Shown piece after piece: positions 1-8,287 of a stretch of 64,000 bases of DNA (its first letter is position 1; every line of letters begins with the position of its first letter). The DNA comes from a bacterium (GTDB lineage: Bacteria > Pseudomonadota > Alphaproteobacteria > Rhodobacterales > Rhodobacteraceae). The DNA lies in assembly GCA_016124195.1 (NCBI GenBank), contig WGOE01000014.1, positions 1-64,000 of the forward strand, written 5' to 3'. The translations under genes and the position numbers were made by a program. A model generated the notes under the pieces. That model saw only the letters and a list, made by a program, of their open reading frames with translations, was not told where the DNA came from and made no database searches.

Positions 1-115
1 CAAATCGGCGCTGGCGGATGCAATATCGCCGGGGTTGCGGCCGGTAGTGTTTTCGGCATGCCCGGGCCGGATGAATGGCGGATTGCGGGCTCCACGCAGC
101 CAATGGGAGATCGCC
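1..115. other. Left edge, no gene recognised
   Basis: No convincing coding region on either strand. An open frame in phase with the next gene begins at 35, but the upstream 27 codons do not resemble the hydrolase family and the ribosome binding site lies at about 106-111 (GGGAGA), so this part is treated as upstream sequence. Confidence 0.5.
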
Positions 116-769
116 ATGCCGACCGCCAGCGCCAGCCCGGGCAAGACCCTGCTCTCGCCAGCCGACCACACGCTTGTCCTGATCGACTTTCAGTCGCAGA
201 TGGCCTTCGCGACAAAATCCATCGACCCGGTGCTCTTGCGCAACAACGCCGCACTGATTTGTGACGCGGCCAAGGCCTTCGGCGTCGACGTGATCCCGAC
301 GACGGTGGCCGCGAGGTCCTTCTCGGGTCCGATGTTCGACGAGATCCTCGCCGCCTTCCCCGACAAGACCTTCATCGACCGCACCACGATGAATTCGTGG
401 GAGGACAAGGCGGTGATTGCCGAAGTCAACCGGATCGGCAAGGGGCGCATCGTGCTGGCCGGGCTGTGGACCTCGGTCTGCATCGTCGGGCCTGCGCTTT
501 CGGCGCTCGACCAGGGCTTCGAGGTCCATGTCGTTTCCGATGCCTGCGGCGATGTCGCGACCGAGGCACATGAGCGGGCGATGGAGCGGATGATCCAGGC
601 GGGGGCCCGGCCGATGACCGCGCTGCAATACCTGCTGGAACTGCAACGCGACTGGGCGCGCGGCGAGACCTATGCCGCCACCACCGGCATCGCCCGGCTG
701 CGGGGCGGGGCCTATGGGCTGGGCGTGGCCTATGCCCAAGCCATGTTCGGCGCGTCCGAAGGCCATTGA
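116..769 (+). CDS. Isochorismatase-family hydrolase (YcaC-like)
   Basis: A 217-residue cytoplasmic hydrolase of the isochorismatase/cysteine hydrolase fold. Seen in the sequence: the first strand with the nucleophile-activating aspartate (VLIDFQ, Asp24), the central DKTFIDRTTMNSW segment typical of the YcaC group, and the catalytic cysteine in GLWTSVCIVGPAL (Cys122). Length and motif order match the family. Start chosen at the ATG preceded by GGGAGA; an in-frame ATG at 35 would add 27 unrelated residues. Members of this group hydrolyse small amides or remain without known substrate, so the substrate here is not known. It lies alone, 11 bases before the ATG of a truncated alpha/beta hydrolase, and the two may once have formed an operon. 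Confidence 0.85.
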   Translation: MPTASASPGKTLLSPADHTLVLIDFQSQMAFATKSIDPVLLRNNAALICDAAKAFGVDVIPTTVAARSFSGPMFDEILAAFPDKTFIDRTTMNSWEDKAVIAEVNRIGKGRIVLAGLWTSVCIVGPALSALDQGFEVHVVSDACGDVATEAHERAMERMIQAGARPMTALQYLLELQRDWARGETYAATTGIARLRGGAYGLGVAYAQAMFGASEGH

Positions 770-1010
770 AGGGGCGCGCCATGGCCTTTTCCGAGACCGG
801 CTTCCCCCGGGATCTGAAGGCGATCGAGGTGCCGACGCTGGTCATGCGCGGCGATGACGACCAGATCGTGCCCATCGACGGTTCCGCCCGCCTCGCCGTC
901 AAGCTGCTGCGGCATGGTACGCTCAAGGCCTATCCGGGCTTTCCGCAGGCATGTGCACGACCCATGCCGATGTCATCGGCCCTGACCTTCCGGCCTTGGT
1001 GAAGGCCTGA
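770..1010 (+). pseudogene. 3' fragment of an alpha/beta hydrolase (chloroperoxidase type), frameshifted
   Basis: Only the last third of a non-haem chloroperoxidase/esterase-like protein remains. From the ATG at 781 it reads AMAFSETGF, then VPTLVMRGDDDQIVPI, which holds the acid-residue region of the alpha/beta hydrolase triad. After YPGFP the frame is lost by one base near 948 (CCGCAGGCATG where a His-Gly-Met stretch is expected). In the next frame the expected ending GMCTTHADVIGPDLPALVKA followed by TGA at 1008-1010 is present. The first roughly 190 residues, including the nucleophile elbow, are absent. It is therefore a remnant and not a functional enzyme. Confidence 0.75.
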
Positions 1011-1172
1011 GGCCGCAGCCGGCGCAGGCCGGGCCCGGCCCAGGGCCCCAAACCCGCCAGACAAAGAGCGCATCGCATGAAACCCGATTTCCTCTCGCTC
1101 GGCGCAGGACTGGTCGCGGACGCGCCTGCGCCGACGGGATTTGTCCTTGCGCTCGGGGACGCCCCATCTCGG

Positions 1173-1475
1173 CCACAGGCAGGCGCCGTTCGCATAGTCA
1201 TCGAACCCGATGACCGCCACATCCTCGGGGACATGCCGCCCCAGATCGGACAGCGCCGCCATGGCCGCCCGGGCATGGCGGTCGGTGGAGGCGATGAGCG
1301 CCGTCGTCTCGATCCCGGCCGAAACGGCGGCATAGGCGTCGGCCTCGTTCAGCAGCACCGCAATCACCTGCAATTCCACGCCCTGCAACCGAAGGAATGT
1401 TGCAGCGCCAAGGCCCCGGTCGTGGAATTCGTGCCAGGTCGGCAGGCTCGTCGGATCGCCGATGCGTCTGTGGCC
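1173..1475 (-). pseudogene. Internal fragment of a LacI-family regulator
   Basis: On the minus strand the translation runs GHRRIGDP, then ALIASTDRHARAAMAAL and VPEDVAVIGFDD, which are conserved blocks of the sugar-binding half of LacI/PurR-type repressors. The DNA-binding N-terminus is missing and the reading after GFDDYANG no longer looks like the family. The upstream end abuts and may overlap the start of a decayed sugar-efflux transporter on the other strand. A LacI regulator beside a sugar transporter is a common arrangement, so the two remnants may come from one lost locus. Confidence 0.6.
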
Positions 1476-2088
1476 GGACTGTTCCAGCTCATCAATCTCA
1501 TGGCGCCGCTGGCAGGGTTCTGGGTCGGGCGACGTTCTGACCATAGGGGACAAGGGCTCTGGCTTTACCGGATCTGCGCGCTGGCGGGGGCCATCGGATG
1601 GGCCGGGATGGCCGTTTCGCAAGTTGTCCGGTTGCCCTTCGTTCTGAATGCGGTGCTCCTCGCCGTCTCGGAGGCCGGGATCTCGCAACGTTTGCCGCCC
1701 TGCGTGACGATCTCAGCCACAAGGCCGAAGGCGAAGGCGAGGTGGCCATCGTGCGGATGGAACTTAGCGGGCGCTGGGTGATCGGTCCGGCGCTTGGCGC
1801 CTGGATCGCCGAGAGCTTCAGGGTCCGAACGATGCTCTGGGCGACCGCTGCCTGTTTCGTCCTGCAACGGGTGCCGATGCAGGGCGTCACCAATCGGTCG
1901 GGCGCAAGGCCAGACCGGGCCGCGCCCTCGCTCCCGTTTCGCGCCTATCTGCCGCTGGCCGTCTTCACCGCGCTTTATGTCCTCCTCTATGCGGGCCAGC
2001 CCATCAATTACGGTTTTCGCTGATCTGGATGGAGGAGAACCTGCACCTGTCGCCCGCGCTGCGCGGTGCCGCCACCGGCAGCTCTTGA
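1470..2088 (+). pseudogene. Broken MFS sugar-efflux transporter
   Basis: Pieces of one major facilitator protein, similar to the sugar efflux (Set) group, lie in successive frames. The first holds GLFQLINLMAPLAGFWVG, RRSDHRG and IGWAGMAVSQVVRLPFVLNA. After a shift near 1680 it continues LATFAALRDDLSHK, MELSGRWVIGPALGAWIAES and FRAYLPLAVFTALYVLLYAG. A second shift near 2022 gives LIWMEENLHLSPALRGAATG and a TGA at 2086-2088. Hydrophobic segments and the RRSD loop motif are clear, but both ends are missing and at least two frameshifts separate the parts, so it cannot make a transporter. Confidence 0.7.
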
Positions 2089-2233
2089 CCAGGCGGCGCT
2101 TGCGCGGCGAAACCTGGCCCCGAGGTTGGCAGGGTCGCGGTGGCATTGCGTTCAAGTCGCGCCGAATGGACCATGCCAAGCGAACAAGCCCCAACGCGGC
2201 TAAGGCGCAAAACAACCGGGAAGAATTGCGACC

Positions 2234-2803
2234 TTACCGGCCCATGACATAGAATTCGTCATTCGGCCTCATGTTTGCAACATTTGCCAGCCGGTTCGAC
2301 AATCCGAAGAATGCCGCAATTGCAGCCATGTCCCAGGCCTCCTCCTCGGTAAAGCCATGTGATGCCAAGGTTGCGAAGTCCGTCTCGTCGACCTCTTACG
2401 CTTTTTGGCTGACCTTTACGGCGAAATCCAGCATCGCCTTCTGTCTGTTGCTGATATCGGCTTTGCGGTAGTTCACGGCCACCTGGTCCGCAATCAGGGG
2501 GTTCTTGGCGCGAATACGCAGGATCGCCCCATGCGCCACTACGCAATATTGACATTGGTTCAGGTTCGACGTCGCCACGACGATCATCTCACGCTCGGCC
2601 TTGCTCAGCGGGCCGGGCTTGTCCATCAGGGCGTCGTGATAGGCAAAGAAGGCACGGAATTCATCGGGCCTGCGCGCCAGAACGAGAAAGACATTCGGCA
2701 CGAAACCCGATTTCTCCTGCACCGCCAGAATACGGGCGCGGATGTCCTCGGGCAGGTCCGATAGGGTTGGAACGGGAAAGCGGCTGATCGGGGCGTCGGT
2801 CAT
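2234..2803 (-). pseudogene. AhpD-like peroxidase-related protein with one in-frame stop
   Basis: The full 189-codon reading frame of a carboxymuconolactone decarboxylase/AhpD-fold protein is present from ATG at 2803 to TAA at 2234-2236, except for one TAA codon at 2396-2398 (codon 136). The first 135 residues include the redox motif NQCQYCVVAHG (CxxCxxxH) and the family N-terminus with FVPNVFLVLARRP. After the stop the same frame continues with DFATLASHGFTEEEAWDMAA and ends NDEFYVMGR, as expected for the family. A tyrosine codon at this position (KAYEVDE) changed to TAA would explain it. If translated only to the stop, the product keeps the CxxC motif but loses the last two helices. Confidence 0.8.
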
Positions 2804-2833
2804 GTGAGAAGCCTTCTTGCGAGGAGAACAGGA

Positions 2834-3301
2834 TCAGGACTCCGGCAGCCTGCGACGGGCGATGGCAAAATGGAAGCGGACACCATGGGCGAGCCCGCGT
2901 GCATAGGCGATCAAGGCATCCGCGCTGACGCGCTGGCCTTTCAAGAGGCAAGTTCCGGTGGCCTTGTCGAACACCTCGCTTGACGCGCAATCAAGCGCAA
3001 AGCCGATGCGACCGGTGTAGCCGCAGGCGTCGACGGCCCGCTGGTCGGCCACATCCACCCCGATCAGCGCCGGCCCGATGATCTGCGCGACATTGGCCAC
3101 CGCCTTCAATAACCTCAGGCCCTTGTAATGCGCCGGGTCACCGTCGCGCCGCACATGGGCTTCGTGCATCCCGACCGAGGACCCGGTGGGCCGAGCCCCC
3201 CACCCCACGGCGCCGCTTTCGGTGCGAATCTCGACCTCGATACAAGGCCAGCACTTGCAATCGATGATCTGCTGCGCGTGGACCGCGGCGATCTTGACCC
3301 T
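2834..3301 (-). pseudogene. Enolase-like gene with a large internal deletion
   Basis: The minus strand encodes the start of an enolase: VKIAAVHAQQIIDCKC, PTGSSVGMHEAHVRRDGDPA and VANVAQIIGPALIGVDVADQ. After about 95 residues it jumps to IGFALDCASSEVFDKATGT and VSADALIAYARGLA, a segment found about 150 residues later in full enolases. The phosphate- and metal-binding middle and the whole C-terminus are missing, the final codons are out of phase, and the first codon is GTC where family members have ATG. It follows directly on a broken glycerate 2-kinase. Intact, the pair would have turned glycerate into phosphoenolpyruvate through 2-phosphoglycerate. Confidence 0.8.
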
Positions 3302-3885
3302 CAGGCCACCTTCGGCACGTAAAGGATGTTCAGGTCGCACAGGTTCGTCCCGGTATTGCCGATCCGATGGCGTCCTGCGCCTGATACAGATTGATCCCCT
3401 TGGCCTGCGCCGCCGCGAATGTGGCCGAGCCGGTGATCCCGCCGGCGACCGATGCAGAGGAACAGATCCCGCGGCCCAGACTGATCGACGATCCGGATGT
3501 TCTCGCGCAAGGCGCGCAGGCCCTCGTCATTCGGCAAAGGATGGCCGCCGACAAAAACGTCGGTCTTGCCGAAACGGTCGGACGGCTCAGCGATCTTCAC
3601 GATGGCGATGCGGCACGTCAGCCGCCCGCCCAGCACATGATCCACCGCCATCGCCATGTGATTGCAGGCCTTGCCGGCGCCGCACAGATAGATGTTGCGC
3701 TTTGTCGACAGATCCCACGACCGGGTGCCGATGTGCAGCACAGCGCCCTCCAGCCGCATCAGGCCGCGCATCCGCTCATAGCTGTCCAGACGGCGCAGGG
3801 GGCGCTCGGCGATTTCCATCAAGACCTGCGGCGAAGCGACATCGCCCGCCCTCAAACGACAGTCGGCGTTGCTGATCGTTTCCAT
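3301..3885 (-). pseudogene. Broken glycerate 2-kinase (MOFRL type)
   Basis: Starting at the ATG at 3885, the product has the N-terminus of the MOFRL glycerate kinase family: MEIAERPLRRLDSYERMRGL, LCGAGKACNHMAMAVDHVLG and DVFVGGHPLPNDEGLRALR. The frame then shifts near 3450. The next frame carries SVAGGITGSATFAAAQAKGI and LYQAQDAIGSAIPG, the start of the following domain, and another shift near 3340 leads to NLCDLNILYVPKVA and a stop. Less than half of the usual length of about 420 residues is left. It shares its orientation with the hydroxyproline operon upstream, but the 58-base gap and its decay suggest it is not part of the working pathway. Confidence 0.75.
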
Positions 3886-3943
3886 GCGAAGTCCTGACTG
3901 GATGTACTTCGACAGACCGGGGCAAAGGCCGGTGCAGCGGTCA

Positions 3944-4960
3944 TCAGCCGCCCCATGTGTCGGAGAGGGTAAAGCCGTTTGGGAAGGGGTCGCTCGGGTC
4001 GAGTCCGATCTGGGAGAGGCCGTAGATCCAGCATTGGCCGGACACGCGGTTTCGGGTTGCAGGATAGGGGCCGAGGGTGGTTTCCGCGAGGAATTCGGTC
4101 TGGAATTCACCGCCGATGATCGAGCGCGAGGTGACCACGTCGCCTGGCTTGACGCGCCCGCGGGCGGCCCAGGCCGCCATGTTGGAATTCGACCCCGTGC
4201 CGCAAGGCGACCGGTCTGCCCGACCGGGGCGCAGCGTGGTGCAGGTGCGCAAGGCGCCGTCCGGTTCATCCGCGCGGAACATCACATAGGCCAGGCCATT
4301 CAGCGCGGGTGTCGTCGGATGGGGCGCTGTCTCCAGCGCCGCGATGCGGTTGCGCAGGTCCACCCCGATCATGGCCAGTTGGCGGGCATTATCGGGGGTG
4401 ATCGCCAGGCCGATCTGATCGACGTCGACCAGCGCATAGAAGACGCCGCCAAAGCACAGATCATAGCGTACGGCGCCCCATTCCGCCGTCTCGATCACCG
4501 CGTCACGCTTGGCAACGAAAGCCGGCGGCATGTCCAGACTGACCTTGACCACCTTGCCGCCCGCACAGGTCGCAGTCGCCCTGACCAGACCGGCGGCCGT
4601 GTCGAAGGTTACCACGCTTTCGGGTTCGACCATCGGGATCATCCCGGTCTCCAGAAGGGCCGTGGCCGCGCACATGGCGTTCGACCCGGACAGGGCATGC
4701 GCCTGATCCGGCTGCAGGATGATCAGCCCTACATCCGCCGCCGGATCGCAGGCCGGGACCAGCAGGCAGAAGGATCCCGCCGGGCCCGAGCGCGGCTCGG
4801 AACACAGCCAGCGGCGCAGGCTGTCGTCCACCGTGTTCAGATGGGCCAGCTTTTCGGCCATGGTGGCGCCGGGAATGTTCAGCACCCCCCCGGTGATCAC
4901 ACGGCCGATCTCGCCGGCGCAATGCACGTCTACGGTCTGCAAGGTCCGGTTCCAGCGCAT
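3944..4960 (-). CDS. Proline racemase family enzyme, probable 4-hydroxyproline 2-epimerase
   Basis: A 338-residue cytoplasmic enzyme of the proline racemase superfamily. These enzymes epimerise trans-4-hydroxy-L-proline to cis-4-hydroxy-D-proline or dehydrate trans-3-hydroxy-L-proline, using two facing acid/base residues. The second residue is clear: Cys253 in DRSPCGTGSNSNMA. At the first position, where racemases have MCGH, this protein reads ALSGSNAMC, so Ser91 replaces cysteine. That puts it in the Ser/Cys class, for which both epimerase and dehydratase activities are known. The neighbours (D-amino-acid dehydrogenase and DapA-type deaminase downstream of the same regulator) favour the epimerase role at the top of hydroxyproline breakdown. 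It is the last intact gene of the operon, 13 bases after the dehydrogenase. Confidence 0.85.
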   Translation of the reverse strand: MRWNRTLQTVDVHCAGEIGRVITGGVLNIPGATMAEKLAHLNTVDDSLRRWLCSEPRSGPAGSFCLLVPACDPAADVGLIILQPDQAHALSGSNAMCAATALLETGMIPMVEPESVVTFDTAAGLVRATATCAGGKVVKVSLDMPPAFVAKRDAVIETAEWGAVRYDLCFGGVFYALVDVDQIGLAITPDNARQLAMIGVDLRNRIAALETAPHPTTPALNGLAYVMFRADEPDGALRTCTTLRPGRADRSPCGTGSNSNMAAWAARGRVKPGDVVTSRSIIGGEFQTEFLAETTLGPYPATRNRVSGQCWIYGLSQIGLDPSDPFPNGFTLSDTWGG

Positions 4961-4973
4961 GACAGTCAGCCTT

Positions 4974-6206
4974 TCAGAAACGGTTGATGCGATAGGGATG
5001 CAAGTCGATCGCAGGCGGGGCCCCGGTGATCAGATCGCCCATCAGGCGCGCGGTGGTCGCGGCATAGGTCAGGCCCAGATGGCCGTGACCGGTAGCATAG
5101 AACACGCCCCTGGTTTTCGCGCTGGCCGACAGGATCGGCACCGTGTCCGGCAAGGCCGGGCGATGGCCCATCCATTCGGTGAAGTCCTCGCATCTGAGGC
5201 CGGGCAAGGCCTCCTTCGCGCGCCTCACCGTCACCTTGGAGCGTCGGTAATCCGCTGGCGCATCCAGCCCCGCCATCTCCACCGTGCCGCCCACCCTGAT
5301 GCCGCCCGCCGTCGGCGTGACCATGAAGGCGCGGGCCGGCCAGATGATCGAGTGTTTCATCGAAATCCCCGGCGCCATGATCTGGGTGTGATAGCCCCGC
5401 TCGGTCTCAAGCGGGATCGGTTCGCCCAGGTCTTTCGCCAGCTTGGCCGAGAAGGCCCCCGCGCAGATCACCACCCTTTCGGCGGGAAGCCGGCGGCCAT
5501 CCTTCAGCACCACCTCGCGCAAGCCTTCGCTCCGCACGAACCCGCTGACCTCGCCCGCCTCGATCCGGCCACCCAGGGCGGTGAACCGCTCTGCCAGGGC
5601 CAGCACCAGCCTGTAGGGATCCTTCATCGACCGGTTCTGCGGGAAGAGCACCGCCATGCCGATCTTGTCGGAAAGCTCGGGCTCCAGCGCCTTGATCGCC
5701 TGCCGCCCGATCACCTCATGCGCAAAGCCAAAGCGTTCGAGGATCGCGACATGCTCGCGATCCGCCCTGAATTCGGCCTCGTCGGTGTAAAGCGACAGGC
5801 AGCCTTCATCGCTGATCTGGTCTTCCAGCCCGGTCTCGCGCAAGAGTGCCAGCGTGTCGTCAAGTGCGCGGGCACAAAGCGCCGCCCCCTGCGCCTCAAG
5901 CTCGCGCAGTCTTGCCGGGCGCGAGGCCGCGATGAAGCGCAGGAACCAGGGCACCAGCCTTGGCATGTAGGAGGGCCGCACCCGCACCGGGCCTTCAGGG
6001 TCCAGCATCCAGCCGGGGATCTGCCGCCAGACCGAAGGCCGCGAGGCCGGCATGAATTCGGTCACGGCGATCGAGGCCATGTTGCCGAAGGACGCGCCCC
6101 GCCCCGGTGCGTCACGGTCGATCAGCACGACCTGCTGGCCGCGCTTTTGCAGATCATGCGCGATAGCGGTTCCGATGATGCCCGCGCCGATGACGAGTGT
6201 GGCCAT
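4974..6206 (-). CDS. FAD-dependent D-amino-acid (D-hydroxyproline) dehydrogenase, DadA type
   Basis: A 410-residue flavoprotein of the DAO/DadA family. It begins with the dinucleotide-binding motif VIGAGIIGTAIAHDL (residues 5-19) and the acidic residue closing the fold in VVLIDRD. The C-terminal FAD contact region GHGHLGLTYAATTARLM is intact. In hydroxyproline breakdown such enzymes oxidise cis-4-hydroxy-D-proline to 1-pyrroline-4-hydroxy-2-carboxylate, passing electrons to the respiratory chain. There is no signal peptide or transmembrane segment, as expected for a peripheral inner-membrane or cytosolic protein. It sits between the epimerase (13 bases) and the deaminase (51 bases) in one transcription direction. 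D-alanine or another D-amino acid cannot be excluded as substrate. Confidence 0.87.
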   Translation of the reverse strand: MATLVIGAGIIGTAIAHDLQKRGQQVVLIDRDAPGRGASFGNMASIAVTEFMPASRPSVWRQIPGWMLDPEGPVRVRPSYMPRLVPWFLRFIAASRPARLRELEAQGAALCARALDDTLALLRETGLEDQISDEGCLSLYTDEAEFRADREHVAILERFGFAHEVIGRQAIKALEPELSDKIGMAVLFPQNRSMKDPYRLVLALAERFTALGGRIEAGEVSGFVRSEGLREVVLKDGRRLPAERVVICAGAFSAKLAKDLGEPIPLETERGYHTQIMAPGISMKHSIIWPARAFMVTPTAGGIRVGGTVEMAGLDAPADYRRSKVTVRRAKEALPGLRCEDFTEWMGHRPALPDTVPILSASAKTRGVFYATGHGHLGLTYAATTARLMGDLITGAPPAIDLHPYRINRF

Positions 6207-6257
6207 GCCCTGCCCCTGCCGGACTGTCGGGGCGGTGTCAGACCGCCCCGAACTGCC

Positions 6258-7142
6258 TTACTTCCAGTTGATGATCGGCTGCATGGCGGCGGCGAACTCT
6301 GCCTTTTCCGCATCGGTCAGGGGACCGAAGGGCATGCGGCATTGCCCCATCGGATTGCCCTGCAATTCGCAGCCATATTTCAGCTTCTGCACGAACTTGC
6401 CCGATTCCAGCACGTTCATCGCGGGCCAGATCGCGGTCATGATCTCTTTCGCGCGGCCATGGTCGCCCGCCCGGAAGGCGGCATCCATCTCACAAACCGG
6501 CTTGGCCATGCAATTGGCCGGCCCGCAGATCCACGAATCCGCGCCCCAGTGCATGAAATCCCAGGCGATGTCATCCGAACCCGACACAAGCTGCACCCGC
6601 CCGGCATAGCGGGTGGCGATGCCGATGGCGCGCTGCAGCACGCCCGAGCTTTCCTTGATCCCGATGATGCGCGGATTGTCGGCCAGGGTATCGAGCGCCT
6701 CGTATCCGATCTCGACCCCGTCCTTGCCGGGATAGGAATAGAGCACGACATTCATGTCGGTCGCCTCGATCACCGCGTTGAAATGGGCGACGATCTCGGC
6801 CTGGGTCGGCTTGGTGTAGAAGGGCACGGCCAAAAGGACGGCGTGATAGCCCAGCTGTTTCGCGCGCAGGGTGTTGGCGATCACTCCCGCGGTCGAGGGC
6901 GCGTTGGTGCCCGCGATCAGCGTCTCGCCGGGGGCGGCGAAATCCTTGACGAACCGCAGGACGCTGTCGCGCTCGGCATCGCTCATCAGGTTGTATTCGC
7001 CCGACGATCCGCATGGCACCCAGCCCGACACGCCCGCCGCCCGCAACCGGGTCAGATGCGCCTTGAAGGCCGCAAAGTCGATCTGACCCTTGGCATCGAA
7101 CGGGGTGACGAGGGCCGGCATCACGCCGGAAAGTTTCAGCAT
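6258..7142 (-). CDS. DapA-family lyase, probable 1-pyrroline-4-hydroxy-2-carboxylate deaminase
   Basis: A 294-residue TIM-barrel aldolase/lyase of the dihydrodipicolinate synthase family. The Schiff-base lysine is in IIGIKESSG, the conserved tyrosine in NVVLYSYPGK, and the substrate-carboxylate loop in PCGSSGEYNLMS (GSSGE where DapA has GTTGE). The start is the ATG at 7142, preceded by AAAGGATA; the open frame extends 28 codons further but without family similarity. In hydroxyproline catabolism this family removes ammonia and water to give 2-oxoglutarate semialdehyde. It is the first gene of the operon and lies 163 bases from the divergent GntR regulator. The semialdehyde dehydrogenase that would finish the route is not in this cluster. 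Confidence 0.85.
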   Translation of the reverse strand: MLKLSGVMPALVTPFDAKGQIDFAAFKAHLTRLRAAGVSGWVPCGSSGEYNLMSDAERDSVLRFVKDFAAPGETLIAGTNAPSTAGVIANTLRAKQLGYHAVLLAVPFYTKPTQAEIVAHFNAVIEATDMNVVLYSYPGKDGVEIGYEALDTLADNPRIIGIKESSGVLQRAIGIATRYAGRVQLVSGSDDIAWDFMHWGADSWICGPANCMAKPVCEMDAAFRAGDHGRAKEIMTAIWPAMNVLESGKFVQKLKYGCELQGNPMGQCRMPFGPLTDAEKAEFAAAMQPIINWK

Positions 7143-7247
7143 GACAGTATCCTTTTCTGCGACCGCGACGCGACGCCGGCGGCTGAGTCTGATGATAGCC
7201 GGATCATGACGACATTGTGCCGACAAATCAATCCAGAATACTCTGTG

Positions 7248-7259
7248 TCGACATGTCGA
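7248..7259. promoter_or_regulatory. 12-bp perfect palindrome, candidate GntR operator
   Basis: TCGACATGTCGA is a perfect palindrome in the 163-base gap between the divergent regulator and the hydroxyproline operon. It is well placed for a dimeric GntR repressor to control both directions. A related TGCCGACA word lies about 30 bases to the left. Function is inferred from position only. Confidence 0.4.
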
Positions 7260-7305
7260 TCATCGTTGACTAGGATCGGACCCGGAACAGACACCGGGGC
7301 ATGCC

Positions 7306-8025
7306 ATGACGGAAGACGGCGAGGCGAAGCGGGCAAAGGGCATGGGCGTGAAGCTCGCCTATGAAACGCTTCGGGATGAAATCCTGTCGCTGGAGCTTGC
7401 GCCCGGCGCGGTGCTCGACGAGACCTCGCTCGCCGAACGCTTCGGCATGTCCCGCTCGCCCGTGCGCGAGGCGCTCATCCGGCTGGCCGGCGACGATCTG
7501 GTGGTCACCCTGTCCAACCGCTCGACCGTCGTGGCCCCCATCGACGTCCAGAGCTTCCCAAAATATGTCGAGGCCCTCGACATCGCTCAGCGCATGAACA
7601 CAAGACTGGCGGCCGAATTGCGCAGCGAAGCTGACCTGGATGCAATGGCAAGCCGACAGGCCGAGTTCGTGGCGGCCGTTCGGAAGGGCGCACATCTGGC
7701 CATGTCAGAGGCCAACAAGAACTTTCACATGGCCATCGCGGCAGCGGGGCAAAACCCCTATCTCGCCGACTTCTACGAACGTTTGCTGAACCAGGGGCGC
7801 CGGATGCTGCACCTGCATTTCGCCTATCTGGAACAGGGGCACGAAGGCGTGCTGCTGACCGATGAACATGACGAGATGATGGCCGCGATCCGTGACCGCG
7901 ACACAGCCCGGGCCGATGCGCTGGCACATGCCCATACCCGTCAGTTCCGCGACAACTTTCTCGAATATATGAAACAAAGCCACCTTGCGGATGCCGATCT
8001 CATCAACCTCGGTCCGCCGGCCTGA
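7306..8025 (+). CDS. GntR/FCD transcriptional regulator of the hydroxyproline operon
   Basis: A 239-residue regulator. Residues 15-80 form the GntR winged helix (LAYETLRDEILSLELAPG, LAERFGMSRSPVREALIRL). The rest is the all-helical FCD ligand domain with its metal/ligand histidines (NFHMAI, EHDEMMAAI, HAHTRQFRDNF). FadR-subfamily regulators of this kind usually repress a neighbouring catabolic operon until a carboxylic acid ligand binds. It is transcribed away from the dapA-like/dadA-like/epimerase operon, and the shared gap holds a perfect 12-bp palindrome. Hydroxyproline or a pathway intermediate is the expected ligand, but that is inferred only from the neighbours. Confidence 0.88.
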   Translation: MTEDGEAKRAKGMGVKLAYETLRDEILSLELAPGAVLDETSLAERFGMSRSPVREALIRLAGDDLVVTLSNRSTVVAPIDVQSFPKYVEALDIAQRMNTRLAAELRSEADLDAMASRQAEFVAAVRKGAHLAMSEANKNFHMAIAAAGQNPYLADFYERLLNQGRRMLHLHFAYLEQGHEGVLLTDEHDEMMAAIRDRDTARADALAHAHTRQFRDNFLEYMKQSHLADADLINLGPPA

Positions 8026-8153
8026 GGGCGCAAACCCTGTCGCGCGGCGGGCATGGGCGAAATGAAGGCCTTCGGATGAAAACGCCCCTGCCAGCCCGGG
8101 AATTGCTGCCTTTCTCTCTGGCAAATCCGCGCGCATTGGTTTAGCCAAGGCTT

Positions 8154-8233
8154 CGTGACAGGGGCGTCCGGGCAGCCGGGCTGAGAAGCACCCTTTGAAC
8201 CTGAACCAGATCATGCTGGCGGAGGAAGTCGCG
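8154..8233 (+). promoter_or_regulatory. TPP riboswitch (THI element)
   Basis: The conserved core of the thiamine pyrophosphate riboswitch is present in order: CTGAGA at 8181, ACCCTTTGAACCTGA from 8190, the ATGCTGGC segment near 8213, and GGAGGAA at 8221. The closing stem P1 can be drawn between CGTGAC (8154-8159) and GTCGCG (8228-8233). It ends 54 bases before the ATG of thiM and about 40 bases before that gene's ribosome binding site (GAGGAGA). Translational control, or early termination, of the whole downstream thiamine operon when TPP is abundant is therefore expected. A possible coding frame from 8195 into thiM is ignored because it overlaps the aptamer. Confidence 0.95.
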
Positions 8234-8287
8234 GTGCCGAACCCAAGGGGGCAGGCTCGTCATTTCCGCGTCATAGAGGAGAGCGGA

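Noticed and set aside
4719-7364. Open frame of 881 codons on the plus strand
   Set aside because: It is antisense to three genes with clear family motifs (epimerase, dehydrogenase, deaminase). Long antisense frames are common in GC-rich DNA, and its translation resembles nothing.
8195-8287. In-frame extension of thiM to 8195
   Set aside because: It would translate the TPP aptamer itself, and ThiM family similarity begins only at the ATG at 8288.
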